Below are positions 1 to 6,987 of a DNA stretch of 6,987 nt, piece by piece; position 1 is the stretch's first letter, and each line of letters opens with the position of its first letter. The DNA is taken from positions 1-6,987 of the forward strand of contig CALTXS010000050.1 of NCBI GenBank assembly GCA_943913335.1, given 5' to 3'. The notes below the pieces were generated by a model. It was not told where the DNA came from. It saw only the letters and a list, made by a program, of their open reading frames with translations, and did no database searches. The DNA comes from an uncultured Lysobacter sp. (GTDB lineage: Bacteria; Pseudomonadota; Gammaproteobacteria; Xanthomonadales; Xanthomonadaceae). The translations under genes were made by a program, and so were the position numbers.

Positions 1-243
1 GGGGATGTCACGCAGCACGATCATTTCGTCGTAGCCCTCGACCTCTTCGAAGGTGCGCTTGAGGTACTCGGAGGGATCCATGAGGTAACCGGCAAACCAT
101 TCTTCGTAGGCCTTGACCACGCGTTTTGGGGTGTCAATGAGGCCCTCGCGGCTCGGATCGTCACCGGCCCAGCTCAGTAGGGTGCGGACGGCCGCCTCGG
201 CCTGATCGCGCGTGGGCTTGGAATTGACGGGCGCATCGCTCAT
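1..243 (-). CDS. folE: GTP cyclohydrolase I, N-terminal part (cut by window edge)
   Basis: Read leftward from an ATG at 243-241, this frame stays open for 81 codons to the window edge. The protein begins [20 protein letters not shown] and carries [17 protein letters not shown] (about residues 26-42), then AYEEWFAGY and [17 protein letters not shown]. These are the usual N-terminal signatures of GTP cyclohydrolase I (GCYH-IA), which converts GTP to dihydroneopterin triphosphate, the first step of tetrahydrofolate synthesis in the cytoplasm. The zinc-binding Cys and His residues of the CEHH region would come immediately after the visible part, so catalytic competence cannot be judged. No strong Shine-Dalgarno precedes the ATG; only a weak GAGA lies upstream. 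The gene is divergent from dnaA. The family assignment is secure; the rest of the gene is not visible. Confidence 0.9.
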   Translation of the reverse strand, partial: MSDAPVNSKPTRDQAEAAVRTLLSWAGDDPSREGLIDTPKRVVKAYEEWFAGYLMDPSEYLKRTFEEVEGYDEMIVLRDIP

Positions 244-378
244 GAAGAATCTCTAGGGAACTACGGATAGAGTCATAGTCTAGCGGGTTGCACCCGTGAC
301 GATGACATTTTGATCGGCGGTAAACGGGCTGGGGTGTTAGTCTATTCGGTCTGGTCTTAGGGTGAATCGACGGGTTTG
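244..378. other. folE-dnaA divergent intergenic region
   Basis: This gap must hold the promoters of folE (leftward) and dnaA (rightward), but neither strand shows a convincing -35/-10 pair. It contains a small hairpin, CGGGT-TGC-ACCCG (284-296), with no T-run, and no sequence matching the DnaA box TTWTNCACA. A purine-rich AGGGTGA at 359-365 is the best Shine-Dalgarno candidate for dnaA, although it lies 13 nt from the ATG. The usual gammaproteobacterial neighbours rpmH and rnpA are not here. Confidence 0.6.
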
Positions 379-1761
379 ATGGACGCTTGGCAGCGCTGCT
401 TGGAACGGCTTGAGGCCGAATATCCCATTGGAGACGTGCAGATGTACGTCGCCTCGCTGCAGCCGTTGATGCGTGGCGATGCCTTCGTGCTGCTGGCACC
501 CAATGCGTACGCGCTCGAGCAGGTTCGCAGCGATTTTCTGCCGCGCATTCGCGAGCTGGTCCGTCATTTCATGCAAGTCGAGGATGTCCAGCTCGAAGTG
601 GGCTCCCTGCCCTCCAGCAAACCGCTATTGCCGGCCACTTCTGCTGCTGTGGGCAGTGCGCCGACCCGCGTGACTGGCCCTTCGACCTTGTTTGACCCGT
701 CCGAAAGCAACGGTGACGATGAGCTCGCCGGCGATTTTCACGGCTACATGGACAGTCAGTTCACCTTTGACAACTTTGTCGAAGGCCGCAGCAACATGAT
801 GGCGCGCGCCGCTGCTCTGCAGGCTGCCGAGAATCCCGGTCAACGCACCAACAACCCGCTGTTACTGTTCGGCGGCACCGGTGTGGGTAAGACCCACCTG
901 ATGTTTGCGGCCGGCAACGAGATCAAGCGCCGCAACCCCAAGGCGCGCGTTCTGTACCTGAGCTCGCAGCAGTACCTCAACGGGTTCCGCCGCGCCGTAC
1001 TGAACCAGAGGCAGGAAGAATTCAAGCGCCAATTCCGGCAAATCGACTGTCTGCTGGTCGATGACGTGCAGTTCCTGGCGCGTGGTGAAGCCACGCAAGA
1101 GGAGTTCTTCTACACGTTCAACACCTTATTTGACGGTCAGAAACAGCTGATTTTGACCTGCGACCGGTACCCGAAAGAGGTCGACGGGCTGCATTCGCGA
1201 CTCAAATCGCGGCTGGCGTCGGGTCATGCGGTGGCAGTCGATCCGCCGGATTTTGAGACCCGCGCCAATATCGTGGCCCGCAAAGCGATGGATCGCGGCC
1301 ATTTCATCCCCGATGACGTGGCCATGCTGCTGGCCAAACGCATCCAGTCCAACGTGCGTGAGCTCGAAGGCGCCCTCAATACCCTGATTGCCAACGCCAA
1401 CTTCACCGGCCAGGCGATTACGGTCGAGTTTGCGCAGGAAACGCTCAAGCACCTGTTCCAGTCGCAGCGCCAGTCGCTTTCGATTCCTAACATCATCAAA
1501 GTCGTGGCAGACTATTACGGCTTGCAGATCAAAGATCTGTTGGGACCGGGACGACGCGCTACTGTGGTATTGCCACGGCATATGGCCATGGCGCTCGCCA
1601 AGGAACTGACTGACGAAAGTTTGCCGGGAATTGGCGATGCCTTTAGCGGGCGCGACCATACCACGGTGTTGCACGCGTGCCGCCGCATCCAGGAAAAGAT
1701 CCGGACCGACGGCAAGGTGCATCAGGACTGGGAGAAATTGATCCGCAAATTGTCCGAATAA
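379..1761 (+). CDS. dnaA: Chromosomal replication initiator protein DnaA
   Basis: This is the AAA+ ATPase that binds DnaA boxes, opens oriC and helps load the replicative helicase. The product is 460 aa; E. coli DnaA is 467. Domain I is about residues 1-75 ([12 protein letters not shown] start, [11 protein letters not shown]), followed by a variable linker to about 125. Domain III has Walker A GGTGVGKT (165-172), Walker B LLVDDVQF (225-232), the box VII arginines R274 and R278 in RLKSRLASG, and sensor 2 NVRELEG with R327. Domain IV (about 368-460) has the helix-turn-helix signature [11 protein letters not shown] with D426-H427-T428-T429, and ends [11 protein letters not shown] chose the ATG at 379 because homologues start MDAW; an in-frame TTG directly before it (376) is less likely. 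Oddities: the basic loop before [12 protein letters not shown] reads [12 protein letters not shown], where E. coli has LLSKRRSRSVAR, and the RFGWGL of box VII is RLASGH here. oriC lies immediately downstream, so autoregulation by DnaA is plausible but not shown. Confidence 0.97.
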   Translation: MDAWQRCLERLEAEYPIGDVQMYVASLQPLMRGDAFVLLAPNAYALEQVRSDFLPRIRELVRHFMQVEDVQLEVGSLPSSKPLLPATSAAVGSAPTRVTGPSTLFDPSESNGDDELAGDFHGYMDSQFTFDNFVEGRSNMMARAAALQAAENPGQRTNNPLLLFGGTGVGKTHLMFAAGNEIKRRNPKARVLYLSSQQYLNGFRRAVLNQRQEEFKRQFRQIDCLLVDDVQFLARGEATQEEFFYTFNTLFDGQKQLILTCDRYPKEVDGLHSRLKSRLASGHAVAVDPPDFETRANIVARKAMDRGHFIPDDVAMLLAKRIQSNVRELEGALNTLIANANFTGQAITVEFAQETLKHLFQSQRQSLSIPNIIKVVADYYGLQIKDLLGPGRRATVVLPRHMAMALAKELTDESLPGIGDAFSGRDHTTVLHACRRIQEKIRTDGKVHQDWEKLIRKLSE

Positions 1762-1796
1762 GCTGTGTACGGACGCGGGCACAAGATGTGCAGCAA

Positions 1797-1831
1797 TTGG
1801 TGACAACCTGTGGATAACTCAAGGTCACCAA
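1797..1831. repeat. 8-bp inverted repeat centred on a DnaA box
   Basis: The arms TTGGTGAC (1797-1804) and GTCACCAA (1824-1831) are exact reverse complements separated by 19 bp. The consensus DnaA box at 1809-1817 sits almost exactly at the centre of the spacer. There is no T-run after it, so it is not a terminator. It may be a binding site for a dimeric protein overlapping the box, or a DNA structure of the origin; which one is unknown. Confidence 0.7.
1809..1817 (-). promoter_or_regulatory. DnaA box, perfect consensus
   Basis: TGTGGATAA on the plus strand is the reverse complement of TTATCCACA, the highest-affinity DnaA-box sequence. It is the only exact copy in the window and lies in the dnaA-dnaN gap. 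Confidence 0.9.
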
Positions 1832-1844
1832 CCAAGCGGCAAAG

Positions 1845-1853
1845 TTTTCCACA
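1845..1853 (+). promoter_or_regulatory. DnaA box, TTTTCCACA
   Basis: It fits the relaxed consensus TTWTNCACA with one change from the optimal TTATCCACA. It lies 27 bp beyond the perfect box and faces the opposite way, so the two boxes converge from opposite strands. Confidence 0.85.
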
Positions 1854-1947
1854 AGTTGTACCCAAGGCTTCAACCCTGTTTTACCAGAGTTATCCTTGCC
1901 AGAAAATCGTTGTAAATCAAATAGTTATGCATGGTTTCCAACGGTTT

Positions 1948-1969
1948 TTAGGCACACTACTACCACTAC
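1948..1969 (+). promoter_or_regulatory. DnaA-box-like site followed by DnaA-trio-like repeat
   Basis: TTAGGCACA (1948-1956) matches TTWTNCACA at 8 of 9 positions. It is followed at once by CTA CTA CCA CTA C (1957-1969). The opposite strand therefore reads 3'-GAT GAT GGT GAT-5', close to the DnaA-trio repeats (3'-G/A-A-T/A-5') that guide DnaA onto single strands in the basal unwinding system described in Bacillus subtilis. One of the four trios lacks the central A, and the GC-rich spacer seen between box and trios in other origins is missing, so this is a candidate only. Confidence 0.45.
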
Positions 1970-1977
1970 CGTTTTGA

Positions 1978-1999
1978 TTTATACACAAGAGTGTATAGA
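1978..1999. repeat. Inverted repeat overlapping a DnaA box, upstream of dnaN
   Basis: TATACAC (1980-1986) and GTGTATA (1991-1997) are exact reverse complements around the tetraloop AAGA. As RNA the stem grows to 9 pairs through one U-G and one U-A pair (1978-1979 with 1998-1999). It overlaps the DnaA box TTATACACA, and its right arm gives a 7-of-9 match to an oppositely facing box at 1990-1998. The right arm ends 7 nt before the dnaN Shine-Dalgarno. Confidence 0.75.
1979..1987 (+). promoter_or_regulatory. DnaA box, TTATACACA
   Basis: It fits TTWTNCACA in full and resembles the lower-affinity boxes found in other origins. It lies at the right edge of the AT-rich stretch, 32 bp before the dnaN start codon, and forms the left arm of the inverted repeat there. 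Confidence 0.8.
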
Positions 2000-2006
2000 G
2001 CTTACC

Positions 2007-2012
2007 AAAGGA
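2007..2012 (+). promoter_or_regulatory. Shine-Dalgarno of dnaN
   Basis: AAAGGA lies 7 nt before the GTG at 2020. This spacing, together with the conserved MRFT N-terminus, fixes the non-ATG start of dnaN. Confidence 0.8.
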
Positions 2013-2019
2013 CCCTTCC

Positions 2020-3120
2020 GTGCGTTTTACCCTCCAACGCGAAGTCTTTCTCAAAGCCCTGACGCAGGTTATCAACGTCGTCGAACGCCGGCACACGCTT
2101 CCGGTTCTGAGCAACCTGCTGGTCCAAATTCAAGATGGGCGCATGTCGTTGACGGCTACGGACATGGAGGTGGAGATGATTTCCCGCATCGCGGTCGAAG
2201 ACTCCGAGAACGGCGAGATCACGATTCCGGCCCGCAAGATGTACGATCTGGTCCGCGCGCTGCCCGACGGCAGCCGTATCACGGTCAAGGTCAACCAGGA
2301 ACGCGTCACGATCACATCGGGCAAGTCCAAGTTCGCACTGTCCACCTTGCCGAGCCTGGATTTCCCTTCGATTGATGAAATTGATGCAACCGAATCGCTG
2401 GAGATTCCGGAGTCGGCTCTGCGTGAAATGATTGATCGCACCGCCTTTGCGATGGCCAATCAGGACGTCCGTTTTTATCTGAACGGGCTGCTGTTCGATC
2501 TGCGCACCAACTCGTTGCGTTGTGTGGCCACCGACGGTCACCGTCTGGCCCTGTGCGAGCATCAGCTGGATACCCCGCAAGCCACGCCGCGCCAGATCAT
2601 TCTGCCGCGCAAGGGTGTGCAGGAGCTGCAACGCCTGCTCGAAGGCGGTGATCGCGTGCTGAAAATGCAAATCGGCCGGGGCCACATCCGCGTCGAACGC
2701 GAGGACCTGTGCTTTACCTCCAAGCTGATCGACGGCAAATTCCCCGATTACGAGGGCGTGATGGCCATTGGCGCGGATCAGAGCATCCGTGCCGACCGCG
2801 AAGTGCTACGCTCGGCGCTGCAACGTGCCGCGATCGTCGCCAACGACAAGTACAAGGGCGTGCGCCTGGAAATCAATGACGGCAAGGTCCACATTTCGTC
2901 CAATAACCCCGATCAGGACGAAGCCAACGAAGAACTCGAAGCCGAAACCACGATCAATGGCCTGGAAATGGGCTTTAACGTGGTCTATTTGCTTGATGCA
3001 CTGACTTCGCTGCGCGACGACCAGATCGTCATCAAGGTCAAGGATGCCAATTCCTCGGCGCTGGTGCAGGAAGCCTCGAACGAACGTTGCCGCCACGTGG
3101 TCATGCCGCTGCGTCTGTGA
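2020..3120 (+). CDS. dnaN: DNA polymerase III subunit beta (sliding clamp)
   Basis: The product is the ring-shaped dimeric clamp that tethers DNA polymerase III and other repair and replication proteins to DNA. Its 366 aa equal the length of the E. coli protein. Three clamp domains fit about residues 1-120, 125-250 and 255-366. Visible signatures are LPVLSNLLVQ (27-36), TIPARKMYDLVRALPDG (68-84), CVATDGHRLAL (168-178) and FPDY (241-244). The C-terminus is VVMPLRL; the TDGHRL stretch and this C-terminal MPLRL form the pocket that binds clamp-interacting peptides, and both are intact. The GTG start follows AAAGGA at a 7-nt distance and gives the usual MRFTLQRE opening. The gene follows oriC and is closed by a strong terminator, which separates it from recF, although these genes are often co-transcribed. 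There is no sign of damage or foreign origin. Confidence 0.97.
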   Translation: MRFTLQREVFLKALTQVINVVERRHTLPVLSNLLVQIQDGRMSLTATDMEVEMISRIAVEDSENGEITIPARKMYDLVRALPDGSRITVKVNQERVTITSGKSKFALSTLPSLDFPSIDEIDATESLEIPESALREMIDRTAFAMANQDVRFYLNGLLFDLRTNSLRCVATDGHRLALCEHQLDTPQATPRQIILPRKGVQELQRLLEGGDRVLKMQIGRGHIRVEREDLCFTSKLIDGKFPDYEGVMAIGADQSIRADREVLRSALQRAAIVANDKYKGVRLEINDGKVHISSNNPDQDEANEELEAETTINGLEMGFNVVYLLDALTSLRDDQIVIKVKDANSSALVQEASNERCRHVVMPLRL

Positions 3121-3144
3121 CGGTTAGTTGTCTCCGGTTTCACC

Positions 3145-3175
3145 GCAAAGCGCCCACCCAGTGGGCGTTTTGCTT
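3145..3175 (+). terminator. Rho-independent terminator after dnaN
   Basis: A stem of 13 pairs with one G-U is formed by 3145-3157 and 3161-3173; its core is CGCCCAC-CCA-GTGGGCG. It is followed by and partly built from TTTTGCTT, with an AAA tract on the left arm. It starts 25 bp after the dnaN stop. The A-tract could give some termination from the other side, but no gene is read that way here. Confidence 0.85.
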
Positions 3176-3176
3176 A

Positions 3177-3192
3177 TGTTTCACGTGAAACA
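3177..3192. promoter_or_regulatory. parS: parS site 1 (ParB-binding centromere), intergenic
   Basis: TGTTTCACGTGAAACA is a perfect 16-bp palindrome and an exact match to the chromosomal parS consensus TGTTNCACGTGAAACA. ParB (Spo0J) would load here for origin segregation by ParABS. It lies 3 bp after the dnaN terminator stem and about 1.2 kb from oriC. No parA or parB gene is visible in this window. Confidence 0.95.
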
Positions 3193-3239
3193 TTGCTGTC
3201 CAACGGGATCTGGCGTGCTGCAGGCCCCGCCTATGCCCG

Positions 3240-3245
3240 TAGAAT
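3240..3245 (+). promoter_or_regulatory. Possible -10 element of a recF promoter
   Basis: TAGAAT matches TATAAT at 5 of 6 positions, 43 bp before the recF start. The expected -35 position (about 3217-3222, GCTGCA) is poor. A promoter in this gap is expected because a terminator separates recF from dnaN. Confidence 0.35.
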
Positions 3246-3288
3246 CCTTACTTCCCTTCTCTTTGCCGCGCTGCTCCTGTAACCACTC

Positions 3289-4389
3289 GTGTACCTGACC
3301 TCTCTCACCATTCGTCGCTTGCGCCGCTTTGAAACGGTGCAGCTCGTCCCTGTGCGAGGCCGCAACTTACTGGTAGGTGACAACGGGGCCGGCAAGACTA
3401 GCGTGTTGGAGGCCCTGCACCTGCTCGCTTACGGCCGTAGCTTCCGTGGAAGGCCCGGCGATGGCCTGATTCAGGCCGGTGCGGCCGATCTAGAGGTGGT
3501 GGCCGAGTGGCAGGAGCCGAGTCTGGCCGGGGAGCGGCGTCGTCGGGCTGGGCTTCGGCATGCCGGGCGGGATTGGACGGCTAGGCTGGACGGCGAGGAC
3601 GTGGCCGCATTGGGCGATCTGTGCGCCGCCGTTGCAGTGGTCACGTTTGAACCGGGTTCTCATCAGTTGGTGATGGGGGCGGCGGAACATCGGCGGCGGT
3701 TTTTGGATTGGGGATTGTTTCACGTGGAACAGTCGTTCACTCCGGCGTGGCGACGTTACAGCCGGGCGCTCAAGCAGCGCAACGCACTGCTCAAGCAACA
3801 TGCGCCGGTCAGCCAGCTGGTGGCCTGGGACCAGGAGCTGGTGGCGGCCGGAGAACGCGTTACCGACGCGCGAGTGGGCTATTTGGCTGAGCTGGAGCTG
3901 GAGATTGCGCGAGTGGCTTCGGAGTTGGCGCCAAGCCTGCGGTTTCAGGGCCTAACTTATCTGCCGGGTTGGAGGGCGGATCAGATGCCATTGGCGGATG
4001 CGCTACTGAATGCCCGCGAACGCGACCGACTGGCCGGATTTACCTCCGTTGGGCCCCATCGGGCTGACTGGACTGCGGAGCTGGTAGGGTTTGCGGGCAG
4101 GGAGCACCTGTCGCGCGGACAAGCCAAGCTGCTGGCGCTGGCCTGCCTGCTGGGCCAGGCGCAGCAGTTAGCCCAACGGCTCGGGCACTGGCCAATTATT
4201 GCCTTGGACGATCTGGCCTCGGAATTGGATGCGGACCACCAGGCCAAAGTTCTGAGTTGGCTGGAGCGTAGCGGCGCACAGACCTTTATCACCGGCACAG
4301 CGATACCCGCGGGACTGACCGGCACTCACGACGCCGAGACCCGAATGTTCCACGTGGAACACGGTCAAATCAGGGTCACGGAACCCTAA
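3289..4389 (+). CDS. recF: DNA replication and repair protein RecF
   Basis: RecF is an SMC-like ATPase that acts with RecO and RecR to load RecA at single-strand gaps and stalled forks. The product is 366 aa, typical of the family. It shows Walker A GDNGAGKTS (30-38), the SFRGR region (51-55), FEPGSH (120-125), RRRFLDWGLFHVE (135-147), GPHRAD (255-260), the ABC-type signature LSRGQAK (274-280) and Walker B with D-loop IIALDDLASELD (303-314). It ends with MFHVEHGQI. The GTG at 3289 is forced: an in-frame TAA lies at 3280-3282 and the next methionine is at residue 129. No Shine-Dalgarno is visible upstream, so translation may be weak. Codon choice looks less C-ending than in dnaN and gyrB, consistent with a low-expression gene. 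Two parS sites lie within the coding sequence, each encoding the FHVE tetrapeptide. Confidence 0.96.
   Translation: MYLTSLTIRRLRRFETVQLVPVRGRNLLVGDNGAGKTSVLEALHLLAYGRSFRGRPGDGLIQAGAADLEVVAEWQEPSLAGERRRRAGLRHAGRDWTARLDGEDVAALGDLCAAVAVVTFEPGSHQLVMGAAEHRRRFLDWGLFHVEQSFTPAWRRYSRALKQRNALLKQHAPVSQLVAWDQELVAAGERVTDARVGYLAELELEIARVASELAPSLRFQGLTYLPGWRADQMPLADALLNARERDRLAGFTSVGPHRADWTAELVGFAGREHLSRGQAKLLALACLLGQAQQLAQRLGHWPIIALDDLASELDADHQAKVLSWLERSGAQTFITGTAIPAGLTGTHDAETRMFHVEHGQIRVTEP
3716..3731. promoter_or_regulatory. parS: parS site 2, inside recF
   Basis: TGTTTCACGTGGAACA is the reverse complement of TGTTCCACGTGAAACA, a fully consensus parS sequence. It covers recF codons 143-148 and encodes the FHVE of the conserved WGLFHVEQ motif. 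Confidence 0.92.
4346..4361. promoter_or_regulatory. parS: parS site 3, near the 3' end of recF
   Basis: TGTTCCACGTGGAACA is a perfect 16-bp palindrome of the parS type; each half is a consensus TGTTCCAC half-site. It spans codons 353-358 of recF and encodes the FHVE of MFHVEHGQ. Confidence 0.9.
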
Positions 4390-4430
4390 CGCTAAGTTGC
4401 GGAATTTTCTCGGGATTTATAGAGGTTTCC

Positions 4431-4443
4431 GCGATTTTATCGC
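4431..4443. repeat. Small hairpin upstream of the gyrB promoter
   Basis: GCGAT-TTT-ATCGC is a perfect 5-bp stem with a 3-nt loop, ending 2 bp before the DnaA box. A second, looser inverted repeat, GCGGAA (4399-4404) with TTCCGC (4427-4432), overlaps its left side. Neither has a T-run, so I see no clear recF terminator. Confidence 0.4.
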
Positions 4444-4444
4444 C

Positions 4445-4453
4445 TGTGGAAAA
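4445..4453 (-). promoter_or_regulatory. DnaA box at the gyrB promoter
   Basis: TGTGGAAAA is the reverse complement of TTTTCCACA and fits TTWTNCACA. It occupies the place where the -35 element of the adjacent gyrB promoter would lie, so bound DnaA could compete with or contact RNA polymerase. That function is inference. Confidence 0.65.
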
Positions 4454-4463
4454 CTTGGAAATA

Positions 4464-6987
<2,524 letters not shown>

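Larger units (their letters stand above)
1762..2019. other. oriC: Probable chromosomal origin of replication (oriC)
   Basis: This non-coding gap between dnaA and dnaN holds three sequences fitting the DnaA-box consensus TTWTNCACA: 1809-1817 on the minus strand, and 1845-1853 and 1979-1987 on the plus strand. Weaker matches are at 1787-1795 (minus, 7 of 9), 1856-1864 (7 of 9), 1890-1898 (TTATCC core only), 1925-1933 (7 of 9) and 1948-1956 (8 of 9). The stretch 1900-1982 is visibly AT-rich relative to the flanking genes and is the likely unwinding element; a CTA trinucleotide run sits inside it. Two inverted repeats overlap DnaA boxes (1797-1831 and 1978-1999). A further small hairpin, GCACA-AGA-TGTGC (1779-1791), follows dnaA. 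The dnaA-dnaN gap is a common oriC position. I see no clear dnaN promoter here and no terminator for dnaA, so read-through from dnaA into dnaN is possible. Confidence 0.85.

Noticed and set aside
276..344. 7-bp direct repeat TAGTCTA (276-282 and 338-344) between folE and dnaA
   Set aside because: It is too short to exceed chance convincingly and is not linked to any recognised promoter or operator.
310..346. TTGATC with TAGTCT or TCTATT as a dnaA promoter
   Set aside because: The spacings are well outside the usual 16-18 bp and the hexamers match poorly.
376..378. TTG directly before the dnaA ATG as the start codon
   Set aside because: Homologues begin MDAW, matching the ATG at 379. The TTG is in frame and slightly better spaced from AGGGTGA, so it is not excluded, only less likely.
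1779..1791. Hairpin GCACA-AGA-TGTGC as a dnaA terminator
   Set aside because: The stem is only 5 bp and no T-run follows.
1126..1806. A 226-codon minus-strand frame opposite the dnaA 3' half
   Set aside because: It is a shadow of dnaA with no recognisable motif and no plausible start signals.
1896..2375. A 159-codon plus-strand frame crossing oriC into dnaN
   Set aside because: It reads through the DnaA boxes and AT-rich origin and then out of frame through dnaN, with no Shine-Dalgarno and no family resemblance.
2002..2685. A 227-codon minus-strand frame opposite dnaN
   Set aside because: It is a shadow of dnaN; the low-complexity pattern of residues is typical of antisense translation.

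Overview
The window is the replication-origin region of a bacterial chromosome in the order folE (partial, minus strand) / dnaA - oriC - dnaN - recF - gyrB, all but folE on the plus strand. The organism is most likely a gammaproteobacterium. The proteins look xanthomonad-like: DnaA opens with [12 protein letters not shown], DnaN opens with MRFTLQRE, and RecF carries GLFHVEQ and MFHVEHGQI. GyrB has the long insert in its C-terminal half that is typical of Gram-negative enzymes. The DNA is GC-rich by eye, apart from AT-rich pockets in the oriC and recF-gyrB gaps. This placement rests on remembered family sequences, not on a search, so the genus is open.

Layout. Bases 1-243 hold the first 81 codons of GTP cyclohydrolase I, read leftward. 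A 135-bp divergent gap follows, with no DnaA box and no convincing promoter. Then comes dnaA (379-1761). The 258-bp gap at 1762-2019 is the probable oriC. It has three DnaA boxes fitting TTWTNCACA, several weaker ones, an AT-rich stretch, a DnaA-trio-like CTA repeat and two notable inverted repeats. dnaN (2020-3120) starts at GTG behind a good Shine-Dalgarno and ends at a strong intrinsic terminator. Directly after the terminator lies a perfect 16-bp parS site. recF (3289-4389) starts at GTG and contains two more parS sites inside its coding sequence. The recF-gyrB gap has a DnaA box upstream of an extended -10 promoter and a leader hairpin. gyrB (4524-6965) is complete, and the window ends in a perfect 34-bp palindrome that begins inside the last codons of gyrB.

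How it fits together. DnaA binds and opens oriC. DnaN is the sliding clamp of the replicase. RecF acts in recombinational repair of gaps and stalled forks. GyrB is the ATPase subunit of gyrase, which removes the supercoils made by replication. The three parS sites would load ParB, so that the ParABS system segregates the new origins. The genes and general layout are conserved and well known, and I see no previously undescribed system. The points worth a second look are the terminal palindrome, the parS sites within recF, the fine structure of oriC, the DnaA box at the gyrB promoter, the altered DNA-binding loop of DnaA, and folE as the neighbour of dnaA.
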